Below, piece by piece: positions 21,317 through 28,818 of a stretch of 64,000 bases of DNA (within the stretch, counting starts at the first letter, position 1; each line of letters starts with the position of its first letter). This DNA comes from Paragorgia papillata. Taxonomy: Eukaryota > Cnidaria > Anthozoa > Scleralcyonacea > Coralliidae. The stretch lies in NCBI GenBank assembly GCA_035771165.1, contig JAWNZC010000122.1, positions 933,001-997,000 on the forward strand. Reading direction: 5' to 3'. The notes beneath the pieces were generated by a model. It saw nothing but the letters and a program-made list of their open reading frames with translations, made no database searches and had not been told where the DNA came from. A program made the translations under genes and the position numbers.

Positions 21317-22498
21317 ATGACAGAATCTAAAGAATGGCCAAAGGAGTGGGACGTTTTTGGGACAGTCCAAAAATTTTCTAAACAAAAGAAGGCTTCTGTA
21401 AACATAAACACAATTACCATATTTGCAAATGAAAGAGAAAACTTCATTGTAAATTTGAATCCTACAGATTTAACATTCCAACAGCCAATGAAAACAAGGA
21501 ATCCAAACATAAATGATTTCCTCACTATTCCATATTTTACAGCTATTGCTGCCAGTTATGTTGCAAGCTACTTGTGCGGTATTTCTAACAAGCATTTTAA
21601 GAATGGTTTTGAAAGATTTAGGTCTTCTTTTTTGACAAGCATTGTCCATTACCACTATGTTTTTCAGGTAAGAAGGTTTTTAAAACATCCTAACAAACTT
21701 AGAAGGTTTTTGACAGCAGATGTCATAAAAATTTTGCAACACAATCCTAATGACGTTTGGGTTAAAAAAATAAGCAACTCAACACAAAGTGCAAAAGAAT
21801 TTACACAAGACATGAAAGACCTCGGATATGAAGTCAGGTATGTAAAGTTGGAAAAGAAGAGTTATGGAAGAGTCAACACATATGAGGAACTGGTGTCAGC
21901 AGGTTCAAGACAACCATATGATTTCAAACATTTTGTACCTAAGAGTTCCAATGGGTTAACACTATTGGGTCAAAAGCTGTTCCAACAATCATTAGAATCT
22001 TTTGTTTACTGTGTTTTGGGAGCCCAAGCAAAAACAAGGTGGGTCATTGTTGGCGAAGGTGCTAAAAGTTTACAAACACAAGAGGTGTTTAAAAAGTTAA
22101 TGGAGGATACAATAGCACAGGATGACATTACTGTTTCTATTTCAAATATGAGGCAGGCTATTAAGTCCACAAATGTTGTTTTAAATTTTGCTGTGTCTCC
22201 CGGTTTAATTTTAATCCCATCTGACATGAGAATCCTTATTAATCCAATTAGTGGGTTCAACAATGTTCTTACACTGGCCACAACAAAAATGGCTTTGGGA
22301 CTTAACAGACATCTTAATATTGGTAAAGATATTGGTAAACCTATTGGTAAACCTGTTGAAACCGGTGTAAGTAAATACAAGCCAGGAATATTTACACCTG
22401 ACCTTGCTGAAAAAAGCGACATTAGATTGCCAGAAGTTTTTGGGGCTTCAATCGGAACTGTTTTCTTGGTATTTAAAGGGATAGCAAAATTAATATAA
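21317..22498 (+). CDS. Unknown 393-aa Polinton protein
   Basis: First of two plus-strand genes, divergent from the integrase (start-to-start gap about 70 bp). A hydrophobic patch is at residues about 76-93 (FTAIAASYVASYLCG), a 15-base tandem repeat encodes IGKDIGKPIGKPVE (about 337-350), and the C-terminal end is hydrophobic (GASIGTVFLVFKGIAKLI). No known family. AATAAACA precedes the ATG. The following gene starts 10 bp after its stop, so the two are probably transcribed together or in sequence. Confidence 0.8.
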   Translation: MTESKEWPKEWDVFGTVQKFSKQKKASVNINTITIFANERENFIVNLNPTDLTFQQPMKTRNPNINDFLTIPYFTAIAASYVASYLCGISNKHFKNGFERFRSSFLTSIVHYHYVFQVRRFLKHPNKLRRFLTADVIKILQHNPNDVWVKKISNSTQSAKEFTQDMKDLGYEVRYVKLEKKSYGRVNTYEELVSAGSRQPYDFKHFVPKSSNGLTLLGQKLFQQSLESFVYCVLGAQAKTRWVIVGEGAKSLQTQEVFKKLMEDTIAQDDITVSISNMRQAIKSTNVVLNFAVSPGLILIPSDMRILINPISGFNNVLTLATTKMALGLNRHLNIGKDIGKPIGKPVETGVSKYKPGIFTPDLAEKSDIRLPEVFGASIGTVFLVFKGIAKLI

Positions 22499-22507
22499 AT
22501 AAAAGGA

Positions 22508-23170
22508 ATGTCAAGTTTAAAAAATCCCAAATTCCAATATTTAGATGTTTTTGGAAACCCAATTATTGAAATTAAAGAAGAGGAGCCAAAAGATTTCAAC
22601 GAAAGTCTTTTAGAACTCGAAACCCAAAAAAACAAAAGTAGTTGTTGTAAAGAAAAAACTGAAGAGATTGAAGGATTCATAATTTGTGGAAAATGTGGTT
22701 TGGAGTTATTAAAGTTACATGCATTCAACCACAGAGAACCTTCAAAACCCATTTTGAAAAGATATGTAAAAACATTTTGGAAATTGTTTCCAAAGGAAGA
22801 AAAAATTGTTGGTTATGAGATCATGAAATTTTTCTTAAAAACAAAAGATCGTCTTAAAGGTTTGGGTTTGGTTTCAGAAAAAACTTTTAGTGTAAAATTC
22901 ATCATGTTCATTATTTTGGGAATTTGTCAAAGAGATGATCTTATGAAAAAAATGAAGAAACCAACTCTGGCAGAACTAAGAACATTTGATGAGATTAGGT
23001 ACATTTTAAACTATTCTCCAAAAAACAATGCTTACATACCATACCAAACAGGGTTCAAAATATTTGGGAATACTCTTAGTGTTGAAAATGTTTTGAAAAT
23101 AGAGGAGATGAGTGGTATCAGAAAGTGTAAGGAAATTACAAAATTGATTAAAGAAGGGAAGAATCTTTGA
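22508..23170 (+). CDS. TFIIB-like zinc-ribbon protein
   Basis: 220 aa. Residues about 45-68 contain CC, then after about 11 residues ICGKCGLELL, similar to the second half of a TFIIB zinc ribbon (C-x2-C-G-x-E/V). The remaining 150 residues are helical and Lys-rich (FWKLFPKEEKIVGYEIMKFF; KKPTLAELRTFDEIRYIL) and could be a reduced cyclin-fold core. A role as an element-encoded initiation factor is inferred. AATAAAAGGA precedes the ATG, overlapping the upstream gene's end. It converges with the minus-strand block; a hairpin lies at 23183-23206. Confidence 0.65.
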   Translation: MSSLKNPKFQYLDVFGNPIIEIKEEEPKDFNESLLELETQKNKSSCCKEKTEEIEGFIICGKCGLELLKLHAFNHREPSKPILKRYVKTFWKLFPKEEKIVGYEIMKFFLKTKDRLKGLGLVSEKTFSVKFIMFIILGICQRDDLMKKMKKPTLAELRTFDEIRYILNYSPKNNAYIPYQTGFKIFGNTLSVENVLKIEEMSGIRKCKEITKLIKEGKNL

Positions 23171-23182
23171 AAACTTTTGAAA

Positions 23183-23206
23183 ACTTATAACAAAAAATGT
23201 TATAAA
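23183..23206. terminator. Palindrome between convergent genes
   Basis: A TTATAAC arm, an A-rich loop and a GTTATAA arm lie between the plus-strand stop at 23170 and the minus-strand stop at 23230. A similar TTATAAC...GTTATAA hairpin lies at about 23999-24020, past the start of the 76-aa gene. A transcript-end role is inferred. Confidence 0.4.
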
Positions 23207-23229
23207 TTTTTACTAAAATATTTTAAAAA

Positions 23230-23628
23230 TCAAACAACAACAGCCAACAACCAACCAGCACCAGCCCCTAAAAGTGTTACAGTAATGGTCATATATTTTT
23301 CCATTTCATCGTTTGGTTGGTAATAATCTTCGAGTTTTGGTTCTACCGTTTTTTCTTGTAAAGTTTCATGAAGTTCTTGGAAAGCTTTTGAAGTATCTTG
23401 CATGTTGTAATTTGCATTCCGGATTTCGTCTTGTAGTTCCCTGACTTTGTCCTTTCTTTTAATTTCATTCTCAAAAAACTTTTCTTTGTCTTTTTGAAGT
23501 CTTTCTGTTGCCAAATTATGTCTTTTTGCTTCGTCAGCATAACCGTGTTTGTTAAATGATTGAAACAAATAACCAGCACCAGCAAAGGCAACTGCATTGA
23601 ACAACCCTCCTGCTATCATTGATGCCAT
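23230..23628 (-). CDS. Small protein with hydrophobic ends and coiled-coil centre
   Basis: 132 aa. It has a hydrophobic N-terminus (MIAGGLFNAVAFAGAGYLF, residues about 4-22), a central charged coiled coil (about 35-95, ERLQKDKEKFFENEIKRKDK) and a hydrophobic C-terminal segment (TITVTLLGAGAGWLLAVVV). No family. AATAAATG is at the start. Likely a virion membrane or structural factor by context only. Confidence 0.7.
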   Translation of the reverse strand: MASMIAGGLFNAVAFAGAGYLFQSFNKHGYADEAKRHNLATERLQKDKEKFFENEIKRKDKVRELQDEIRNANYNMQDTSKAFQELHETLQEKTVEPKLEDYYQPNDEMEKYMTITVTLLGAGAGWLLAVVV

Positions 23629-23745
23629 TTATTTAGGAAAGAGAAGTTTGGCTTTTTTTTTGCAGTTCAAATTTTTTTGGAGAGCTTACAGGATGGTTTT
23701 TTCTGTATTTTTGGGTTTTGTTAGGATCCCCAATTTTAAAAGTTT

Positions 23746-23976
23746 TCATAATTTCTTTGGGTCCACATTTTTTGGGATGTATCCCTTATCCTGTGCCATT
23801 TTTACAGCAAACAATCCACCAGCAACTGCAACCCCAAGTTTGGCTGTTTCTTTAAAACTTGCTGGCGCTGCAAGAGATTGTCCTGTTAATTTTTTGACAA
23901 CCATACTTACTCCAACAGCAGCAACAGTTATCAAAGCTGCCTCGTACAAATCATTTAAAACCTCGTTCTTATTCAT
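23746..23976 (-). CDS. Small two-helix membrane protein
   Basis: 76 aa with two hydrophobic helices (ALITVAAVGVSMVVKKL; ETAKLGVAVAGGLFAVKMA) joined by an Ala/Pro-rich loop. It ends in a polar tail. AATAAATG is at the start. Family unknown. Confidence 0.65.
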   Translation of the reverse strand: MNKNEVLNDLYEAALITVAAVGVSMVVKKLTGQSLAAPASFKETAKLGVAVAGGLFAVKMAQDKGYIPKNVDPKKL

Positions 23977-24034
23977 TTATTAATATATTAAAAAAAATTA
24001 TAACAAAATTTTGTTATAAGTTTTCAGAAAAGTT

Positions 24035-24274
24035 TTAGAAGATTTTTAGGATTTCAATTACTTTTACATAATTCTTTAAAGCTAATATCAGATCATTTAC
24101 AGCCACCTTTAAGTTTGTCAGGTTTTGGTTATTTTCTTTTTTTAAATCTGTTTTCAAATTTTTCATGTCTTTTAACACACCTTTAATGGTTTCCAAATTT
24201 TGATCAATCATCTTTTTTATTGTAGTCTTAAAATTTTCGAAAAGTTTTATGGAGTCTTGTAATTCTGTGGACAT
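24035..24274 (-). CDS. Small coiled-coil protein
   Basis: 79 aa, almost entirely helical heptads with Lys/Asn/Leu (KNLKTDLKKENNQNLTNLKV). Its start overlaps the 3' end of the minor capsid gene by 28 bp in a different frame, and no AATAAATG motif is present, so it may be translated from the capsid transcript. Confidence 0.6.
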   Translation of the reverse strand: MSTELQDSIKLFENFKTTIKKMIDQNLETIKGVLKDMKNLKTDLKKENNQNLTNLKVAVNDLILALKNYVKVIEILKIF

Positions 24275-24894
24275 AGAAAAATTTCAAGAAGAATGTCGCC
24301 AACATTGTGGTCAACTTTAAATTTAAGCTCATTGTAAACACCATTGTCTAACATTGCCTCAGAATTAATGTTCGCAAATTTTTCAACTGATCCCTTCAAT
24401 AATTGTCTTGTTGTAATTGGAAGAACTGCAGCTGTTCTGTCCCGTTTTCCTGAAAATGACGTCCTAGTTCCATCAATCATCTCGCAAGATATACAAACAA
24501 ATTTCATTCCAAGATTTATGTTGACTGTTTTTGGACTGACCATGTTTGCTCCTGCTCTAATTATTGTTGTTTCTGGATATCCTAGCAAAGGACCAAGTTT
24601 GTGTAGGTAAAGATCTTTTGTTGGGAATAATCTGATTTTACAGCTGTAAGGAAGTAATTCTGACTTTATTTCGTTTTCCTTTAAAACCCTCATAATCATA
24701 CCAACAGTCCAATAGCCATTGTCGAAACTAATTTTTTTTGTCCCATGCATGACATAAGTTGGACTTGTTAAATTATTGTAATCCCAAAAAACTGTTGCAT
24801 CCTTAACCATTAGTTTGGTATCTTCAATGATCAAAGGATCTTCAAATTTAATTGTTGTTTCTCCGTTTTTCAACAAAATTCTTAGGTTCCTCAT
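24247..24894 (-). CDS. Minor capsid (penton-type) protein
   Basis: 215 aa, the size and beta-rich composition of a single jelly-roll penton protein. The segment TVNINLGMKFVCISCEMIDG followed by R-T-A-VLPIT resembles Polinton minor capsid proteins (strand, then loop with basic and Pro/Ile residues). It is next to the packaging ATPase and major capsid gene, the usual Polinton order. GATAAATG is at the start. Assignment rests on context and general pattern more than on a unique motif. Confidence 0.75.
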   Translation of the reverse strand: MRNLRILLKNGETTIKFEDPLIIEDTKLMVKDATVFWDYNNLTSPTYVMHGTKKISFDNGYWTVGMIMRVLKENEIKSELLPYSCKIRLFPTKDLYLHKLGPLLGYPETTIIRAGANMVSPKTVNINLGMKFVCISCEMIDGTRTSFSGKRDRTAAVLPITTRQLLKGSVEKFANINSEAMLDNGVYNELKFKVDHNVGDILLEIFLCPQNYKTP

Positions 24895-24961
24895 TTATCT
24901 TAAAGGTTTGTTAAAGTTCAAAGTGTCATGAAAAAGACGTCGCAAAATCTTCATTAAAGCT

Positions 24962-25603
24962 TCAAAAATTTATTAAATTTTCCCCAAATGGTTCAACTAT
25001 TTTGTGGTCATAGGGGTGGATTAAATTGATCTCTAATTTTGAATATTTTTTTGATTTCAATGTTTCTTTAATTTTTTTCTCTTCCTCTTTTGGTATGTCT
25101 AAATAATCATCCAAAATAACTTGCATATCTTTTCTGTTTGGGTTGTAAAAGGTAACCAGTTTTGAAATATTTTCTCGATATGGTTTCGCAATGCTTGTCA
25201 ACTGCTGGGTTACAACTATTGTACTAATATTCATATGTCTTGCTCCAAAACCAAGTTTTACCAATTCGCTGGTCCTGTTTTTAACACTCTGTCCAGAAGC
25301 ACAGTCATCCAAAATAATTAGACTTGGGGTTCCTTTGCAATAGTCAACTACATATTTTAAGAAATCTTCTGACTCATCTTGATCGCAAGGGATAACAAAA
25401 AATCTTGGATCATGTAAATGTTCCCATTCCAAATATGTTTTGTTCCATACAAAAGTTGGACATATTAAAACTATGTTTTCAAATTTTTTTTTGTAATTTT
25501 CTTCTAAATTTTTTAGTAAGTAATGAGTCTTTCCACAACTGGTCATTCCAACAATAATTATGTTGAATGGTTTTGGGTCTTGGGTTTGATCTTGGTTTTT
25601 CAT
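24962..25603 (-). CDS. A32-like (FtsK/HerA) genome-packaging ATPase
   Basis: 213 aa. Walker A is GMTSCGKTH (residues about 18-26), Walker B is LIILDDCA (about 94-101), and TIVVTQQLTS (about 130) is the sensor Gln strand typical of the HerA/A32 clade. It is expected to drive DNA into the capsid at a portal vertex. It lies between the minor and major capsid genes; AATAAATG is at the start. Confidence 0.93.
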   Translation of the reverse strand: MKNQDQTQDPKPFNIIIVGMTSCGKTHYLLKNLEENYKKKFENIVLICPTFVWNKTYLEWEHLHDPRFFVIPCDQDESEDFLKYVVDYCKGTPSLIILDDCASGQSVKNRTSELVKLGFGARHMNISTIVVTQQLTSIAKPYRENISKLVTFYNPNRKDMQVILDDYLDIPKEEEKKIKETLKSKKYSKLEINLIHPYDHKIVEPFGENLINF

Positions 25604-25653
25604 TTATTTGAGAAAAGTTTTGCCAAGTTTTTGGGTTTGGGGTTGCCAAATTT

Positions 25654-26865
25654 TTAATAGTTGACACTCTGGAATGCTCCTCCTTGGACTTTCAATAAGC
25701 CATCTGAGAGAATGAAAACATGGCATCTGAGATCTGTTGATGTTGCTTTTTTCTTAATTTCCAACATAATCCCAGATTGTGTGGTTAAAAGTTTTGTACC
25801 ATCTCCATACACAGCATTGTCATTAATTGACCTAAGATCCACAACAAGTGCAAACTGGTTTTCTGTAAAGAATTCATCAGCTTGGATTGTTGGATAGTTG
25901 GTATGTCTGAAAAGTCGCTCAGCCTCTTCAAACAATCTTCGTTTTGGGATGCCTTGAGAGTAAATGCTATTCGGAACTCCTTCAATGGTAATTTTTACTC
26001 TTTCGATATTGGGATACACAAATTCTTCAGACCCACTTCTTGTTGCCTTTGTAAACAACATTACAACCGCCTTCATGCTCTTTCTTGGCAGATTGATGGT
26101 TTCGTTAATTAATGTTGAAGCTGCAGCCCATGGTGTGGTTTTCATTAAAGTTACATGTTCGAAGGAGAGTGCTCGACCCATTTGGTAAGAAGATTCGATT
26201 TCCTGGACCAATGAAAAGTTGGTAATGGTTTCATACTCCAACTCAATATTTTCCAAAGAATAACCAGCCACAGATTGACTACTTTGTGCTTTCATAATGG
26301 CAGTGGCTTTTGGTAGAGTAATAATGTATTGCAAGTCATTTGCCATGCTGTGGGGTGCATATAATCCATGATCCTTTAAAATCTTGTCCAACTTGATCCT
26401 CTGTTTTGTTCCATATACAGCTGCATATGTGTCGGAAGAGGCATCATCAGATTTCGAAATGAGTTTTCTTTGGTTTTCTGTTGCAATACCATCTTCAATC
26501 ATGTTGGCTCTTTCATGTTTGTCCATCCACAGATCCTTATATGTCCCCAAAAGACTCTCTCCCGTGTTGTCGTAAACTTTTTCTCCTGCAAACCTGACTT
26601 CCAAACGTTCTTGGAGTTGTTTCGCAAGGTTGTTGTTAAACCACGACTTTGTGTTTTTGTTTTTAAAGTCGAACAGGAGGAACATCTTGTCAGGAACTAA
26701 TGTTGTTCCTGGTTTGAGTTTTGGGATGTGGATGTAAATTACTTCTCCTTCATTGGCAGAATTGGGGTTGAAAGTAATTACATTTCGAGCTCGTTCCCCA
26801 GTTATTGAACTTCGGTGTAACCGGTTATAACCGGGTTCTAATTCAACTTCTCTCTCTGTATTCAT
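25654..26865 (-). CDS. Major capsid protein (double jelly-roll)
   Basis: 403 aa. Beta-rich throughout, with Polinton MCP-like features: an N-terminal IYIHIPKLKPGTTLVPD strand pair, DFKNKNTKSWFNNNLAK, and C-terminal IERVKITIEGVPNSIYSQG then NQFALVVDLRSINDN. Position beside the A32-like ATPase and the minor capsid gene is diagnostic. It would form hexons of an icosahedral shell. AATAAATG is at the start. A fold prediction would be decisive. Confidence 0.88.
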   Translation of the reverse strand: MNTEREVELEPGYNRLHRSSITGERARNVITFNPNSANEGEVIYIHIPKLKPGTTLVPDKMFLLFDFKNKNTKSWFNNNLAKQLQERLEVRFAGEKVYDNTGESLLGTYKDLWMDKHERANMIEDGIATENQRKLISKSDDASSDTYAAVYGTKQRIKLDKILKDHGLYAPHSMANDLQYIITLPKATAIMKAQSSQSVAGYSLENIELEYETITNFSLVQEIESSYQMGRALSFEHVTLMKTTPWAAASTLINETINLPRKSMKAVVMLFTKATRSGSEEFVYPNIERVKITIEGVPNSIYSQGIPKRRLFEEAERLFRHTNYPTIQADEFFTENQFALVVDLRSINDNAVYGDGTKLLTTQSGIMLEIKKKATSTDLRCHVFILSDGLLKVQGGAFQSVNY

Positions 26866-26934
26866 TTATTAATATAGGGAAAAATTTTGAAAACTTCATT
26901 TCTTTGCAGGAATGAAATTTTGGTGGAATGGGTT

Positions 26935-27225
26935 TCAATAATTATTGAAAAATTCATCTTCATTTTCCTCTTCTCCTTCAAAATCATCTGGCATCAAAAC
27001 ATCAAAATCTGCCCATAAATGATAACAATGGTTTTCATTATAATTTCTAATATCATATTTACTATACAACAACCAAAGTTTGTATCCTTCATAACTTCCC
27101 TTTGAGATTAAAAAAATAAGTTTTCCAATATTAAACCAGTTTTTACTCCCAAACACACATTCTGTTGCATAAGAGTTGACAATCATATTTATTGAATTTC
27201 TTTCCAATTGTGGAAAGAATTTCAT
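26935..27225 (-). CDS. Hypothetical acidic-tail protein
   Basis: 96 aa, with aromatic-rich central strands (KNWFNIGKLIFLISKGSYEG; YNENHCYHLWADFDVL) and a very acidic C-terminus (DDFEGEEENEDEFF). No family. The AATAAATG motif is not present before this ATG. An adenain-type protease was considered for this slot and not supported, because no Asp/Glu-Gln-Cys triad pattern is visible. Confidence 0.6.
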   Translation of the reverse strand: MKFFPQLERNSINMIVNSYATECVFGSKNWFNIGKLIFLISKGSYEGYKLWLLYSKYDIRNYNENHCYHLWADFDVLMPDDFEGEEENEDEFFNNY

Positions 27226-27305
27226 TTTAAATTTTTTGGTTACACAGATGACCCTTCGTTAGGTCCAATTTTTCTGGACAAGAATTTGGGTTTCGTTTGC
27301 CACCC

Positions 27306-27668
27306 CTAAAGATCATATTTCGAAAGATCCTTGAAAACTGTTTTCGACTTTGAAATTTTTTCATTACTCTCTTCTGGCTCTTTTTTCCATTTGGTGTAAG
27401 TAATGTAAGTGGTAGTTATAGCAGCTATTGTACCAAGAATTGCACAAAGTGTGGAAATGTTTGGACTTTGGAAAGATTCAGTGACGTCATTTTCAGCTCT
27501 TTCCTTTTCAATTTTGGCTTTTTTTCTTAGTTTTGCCTCCTTACTTATCGCAGCCAGTTTTTTACCTTGTGCGACCCTTTTGGGATTTTTAACACGGACA
27601 GGAGGAGGAGTTTTTGTAATGGTTTGTTCTGGTTTTTGTTCCAATTCTGGTTTTTGTTCTGGTTCCAT
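27306..27668 (-). CDS. Basic protein with one TM segment
   Basis: 120 aa. It starts with Glu/Lys/Gln/Pro repeats (PEQKPELEQKPEQ), then a basic patch (VRVKNPKRVAQGKKLAAISK), a single TM segment (STLCAILGTIAAITTTYITY) and a polar tail. The KNPKRVA-GKKLA patch with a nearby TM is of a kind found in other cnidarian Polintons, which is recalled and not checked. AATAAATG is at the start. Confidence 0.7.
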   Translation of the reverse strand: MEPEQKPELEQKPEQTITKTPPPVRVKNPKRVAQGKKLAAISKEAKLRKKAKIEKERAENDVTESFQSPNISTLCAILGTIAAITTTYITYTKWKKEPEESNEKISKSKTVFKDLSKYDL

Positions 27669-27736
27669 TTATTAATTTGTTATATTTTGTTTGAAAGCTA
27701 GTTAAAATTTGTTTGAAAGCTAGTTGTTAAGTTGGT

Positions 27737-28804
27737 TTAAACAGCTCTCAAATATTTTTTTAAAGTTACTGTTTGCTTTTTCCTTTTCTCTTTGGAAATT
27801 AAACTCGCGTAATGGATTATCGTTCCTAATGAAAAAGTTGTCTCAACAGGGTTTTCCCAAAATTTGTCGCACTCACTTTCGTCATATTTTTCTGGACATT
27901 TTTGGGAGAATAGGTGCCAAAGATCTTTACCATAATCTTCTCCATGGGTTTCATTGTAAAGAGCAAAACCAACAGACCTCCAAGATGTGTAATCTTCGGC
28001 AATATCTTTTGGTATCTGGTCAATATATTTTTCTAATTCTTCCTCACTCTTTTTGGTATGGTCATCAAAGTTAATAATGGTTGCATTTCTTACCTTTTGT
28101 TCAATTTCTGGAATGGGGGATATTTTGCTAACATGTGTGTATGGTTTTTGTCTAACGGATAGTAAAAATATTAGCTCATGGTCAGAATATTGACTTGCCA
28201 CATGGTCCCTTTTTTCCTCAATAATGTAACTCAAAAGATATGGGTCTGACTCGGGACTCTTTTTGGAACCATACAAAAACCAGTTTCCAGCAATGACAGC
28301 ATTGTCTAGTTGGATGGTTGTTTTTTCTTGTACAAGTTTATTTATGTACAATCTTTCCCTTTGTGTTAACCAAACATGTGGGAAATGTAGATGGAAACCA
28401 TTTTTGTAAGTTTTTCCATCATCTTTAAAATAACCTGGCTTTTCCAGAACAAAACAGTCCAAGTTTGTTTGGTCAACAAGAAATTCTTTCAATATTTTTT
28501 GGAAAAGTTTTGCCAATTTCAGGACTTTCTTTTCAGAATATAGTGGTTTTGGTTCCTTAAGTTTTTTACTAAGATCAATGTCAACAATGACAGGCCCAAT
28601 TTCTGTTGTTCTTTCCAAAAGGTATTTGTTAAAGTTTCCGGATCTTGACAAATATGTGTAGGCTTTTGTATATTTATTTAGAAGATCCTCTTCATTTTTT
28701 ACAGAATATGATCTTTTGTTGAAAATATCCATATGTGTAATGTTTTCTTTACTGAAACTTTCGTACAACAAAGACGATAAGGTGTTTGTTTTGAACTTAG
28801 ACAT
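27737..28804 (-). CDS. AEP-type primase with PriCT-2-like C-terminus
   Basis: I chose the internal ATG at 28804 (MSKFK); an upstream ATG at 28822 would add 6 residues and overlaps the fibre gene's stop. Numbering from 28822, the DxD motif is VDIDLSK (D81, D83), the second motif is NGFHLHFP (H144, H146), and the third-motif Asp lies in QLDNAVIAGNWFLYGSKK (D173). This is the herpes/pox-type archaeo-eukaryotic primase pattern. Residues about 280-350 (TSWRSVGFALYNETHGEDYG ... LGTIIHYA) resemble the PriCT-2 domain of D5-type primase-helicases. There is no helicase (Walker) part. It probably makes RNA or DNA primers or has a repair or end-processing role, an unusual partner for a protein-primed polymerase. 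Confidence 0.8.
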   Translation of the reverse strand: MSKFKTNTLSSLLYESFSKENITHMDIFNKRSYSVKNEEDLLNKYTKAYTYLSRSGNFNKYLLERTTEIGPVIVDIDLSKKLKEPKPLYSEKKVLKLAKLFQKILKEFLVDQTNLDCFVLEKPGYFKDDGKTYKNGFHLHFPHVWLTQRERLYINKLVQEKTTIQLDNAVIAGNWFLYGSKKSPESDPYLLSYIIEEKRDHVASQYSDHELIFLLSVRQKPYTHVSKISPIPEIEQKVRNATIINFDDHTKKSEEELEKYIDQIPKDIAEDYTSWRSVGFALYNETHGEDYGKDLWHLFSQKCPEKYDESECDKFWENPVETTFSLGTIIHYASLISKEKRKKQTVTLKKYLRAV

Positions 28805-28818
28805 TCTTTCTTTCTTTT

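Noticed and set aside
26935..27225. Adenain-type protease in the Polinton capsid block
   Set aside because: No catalytic triad order is visible; kept as a hypothetical protein.
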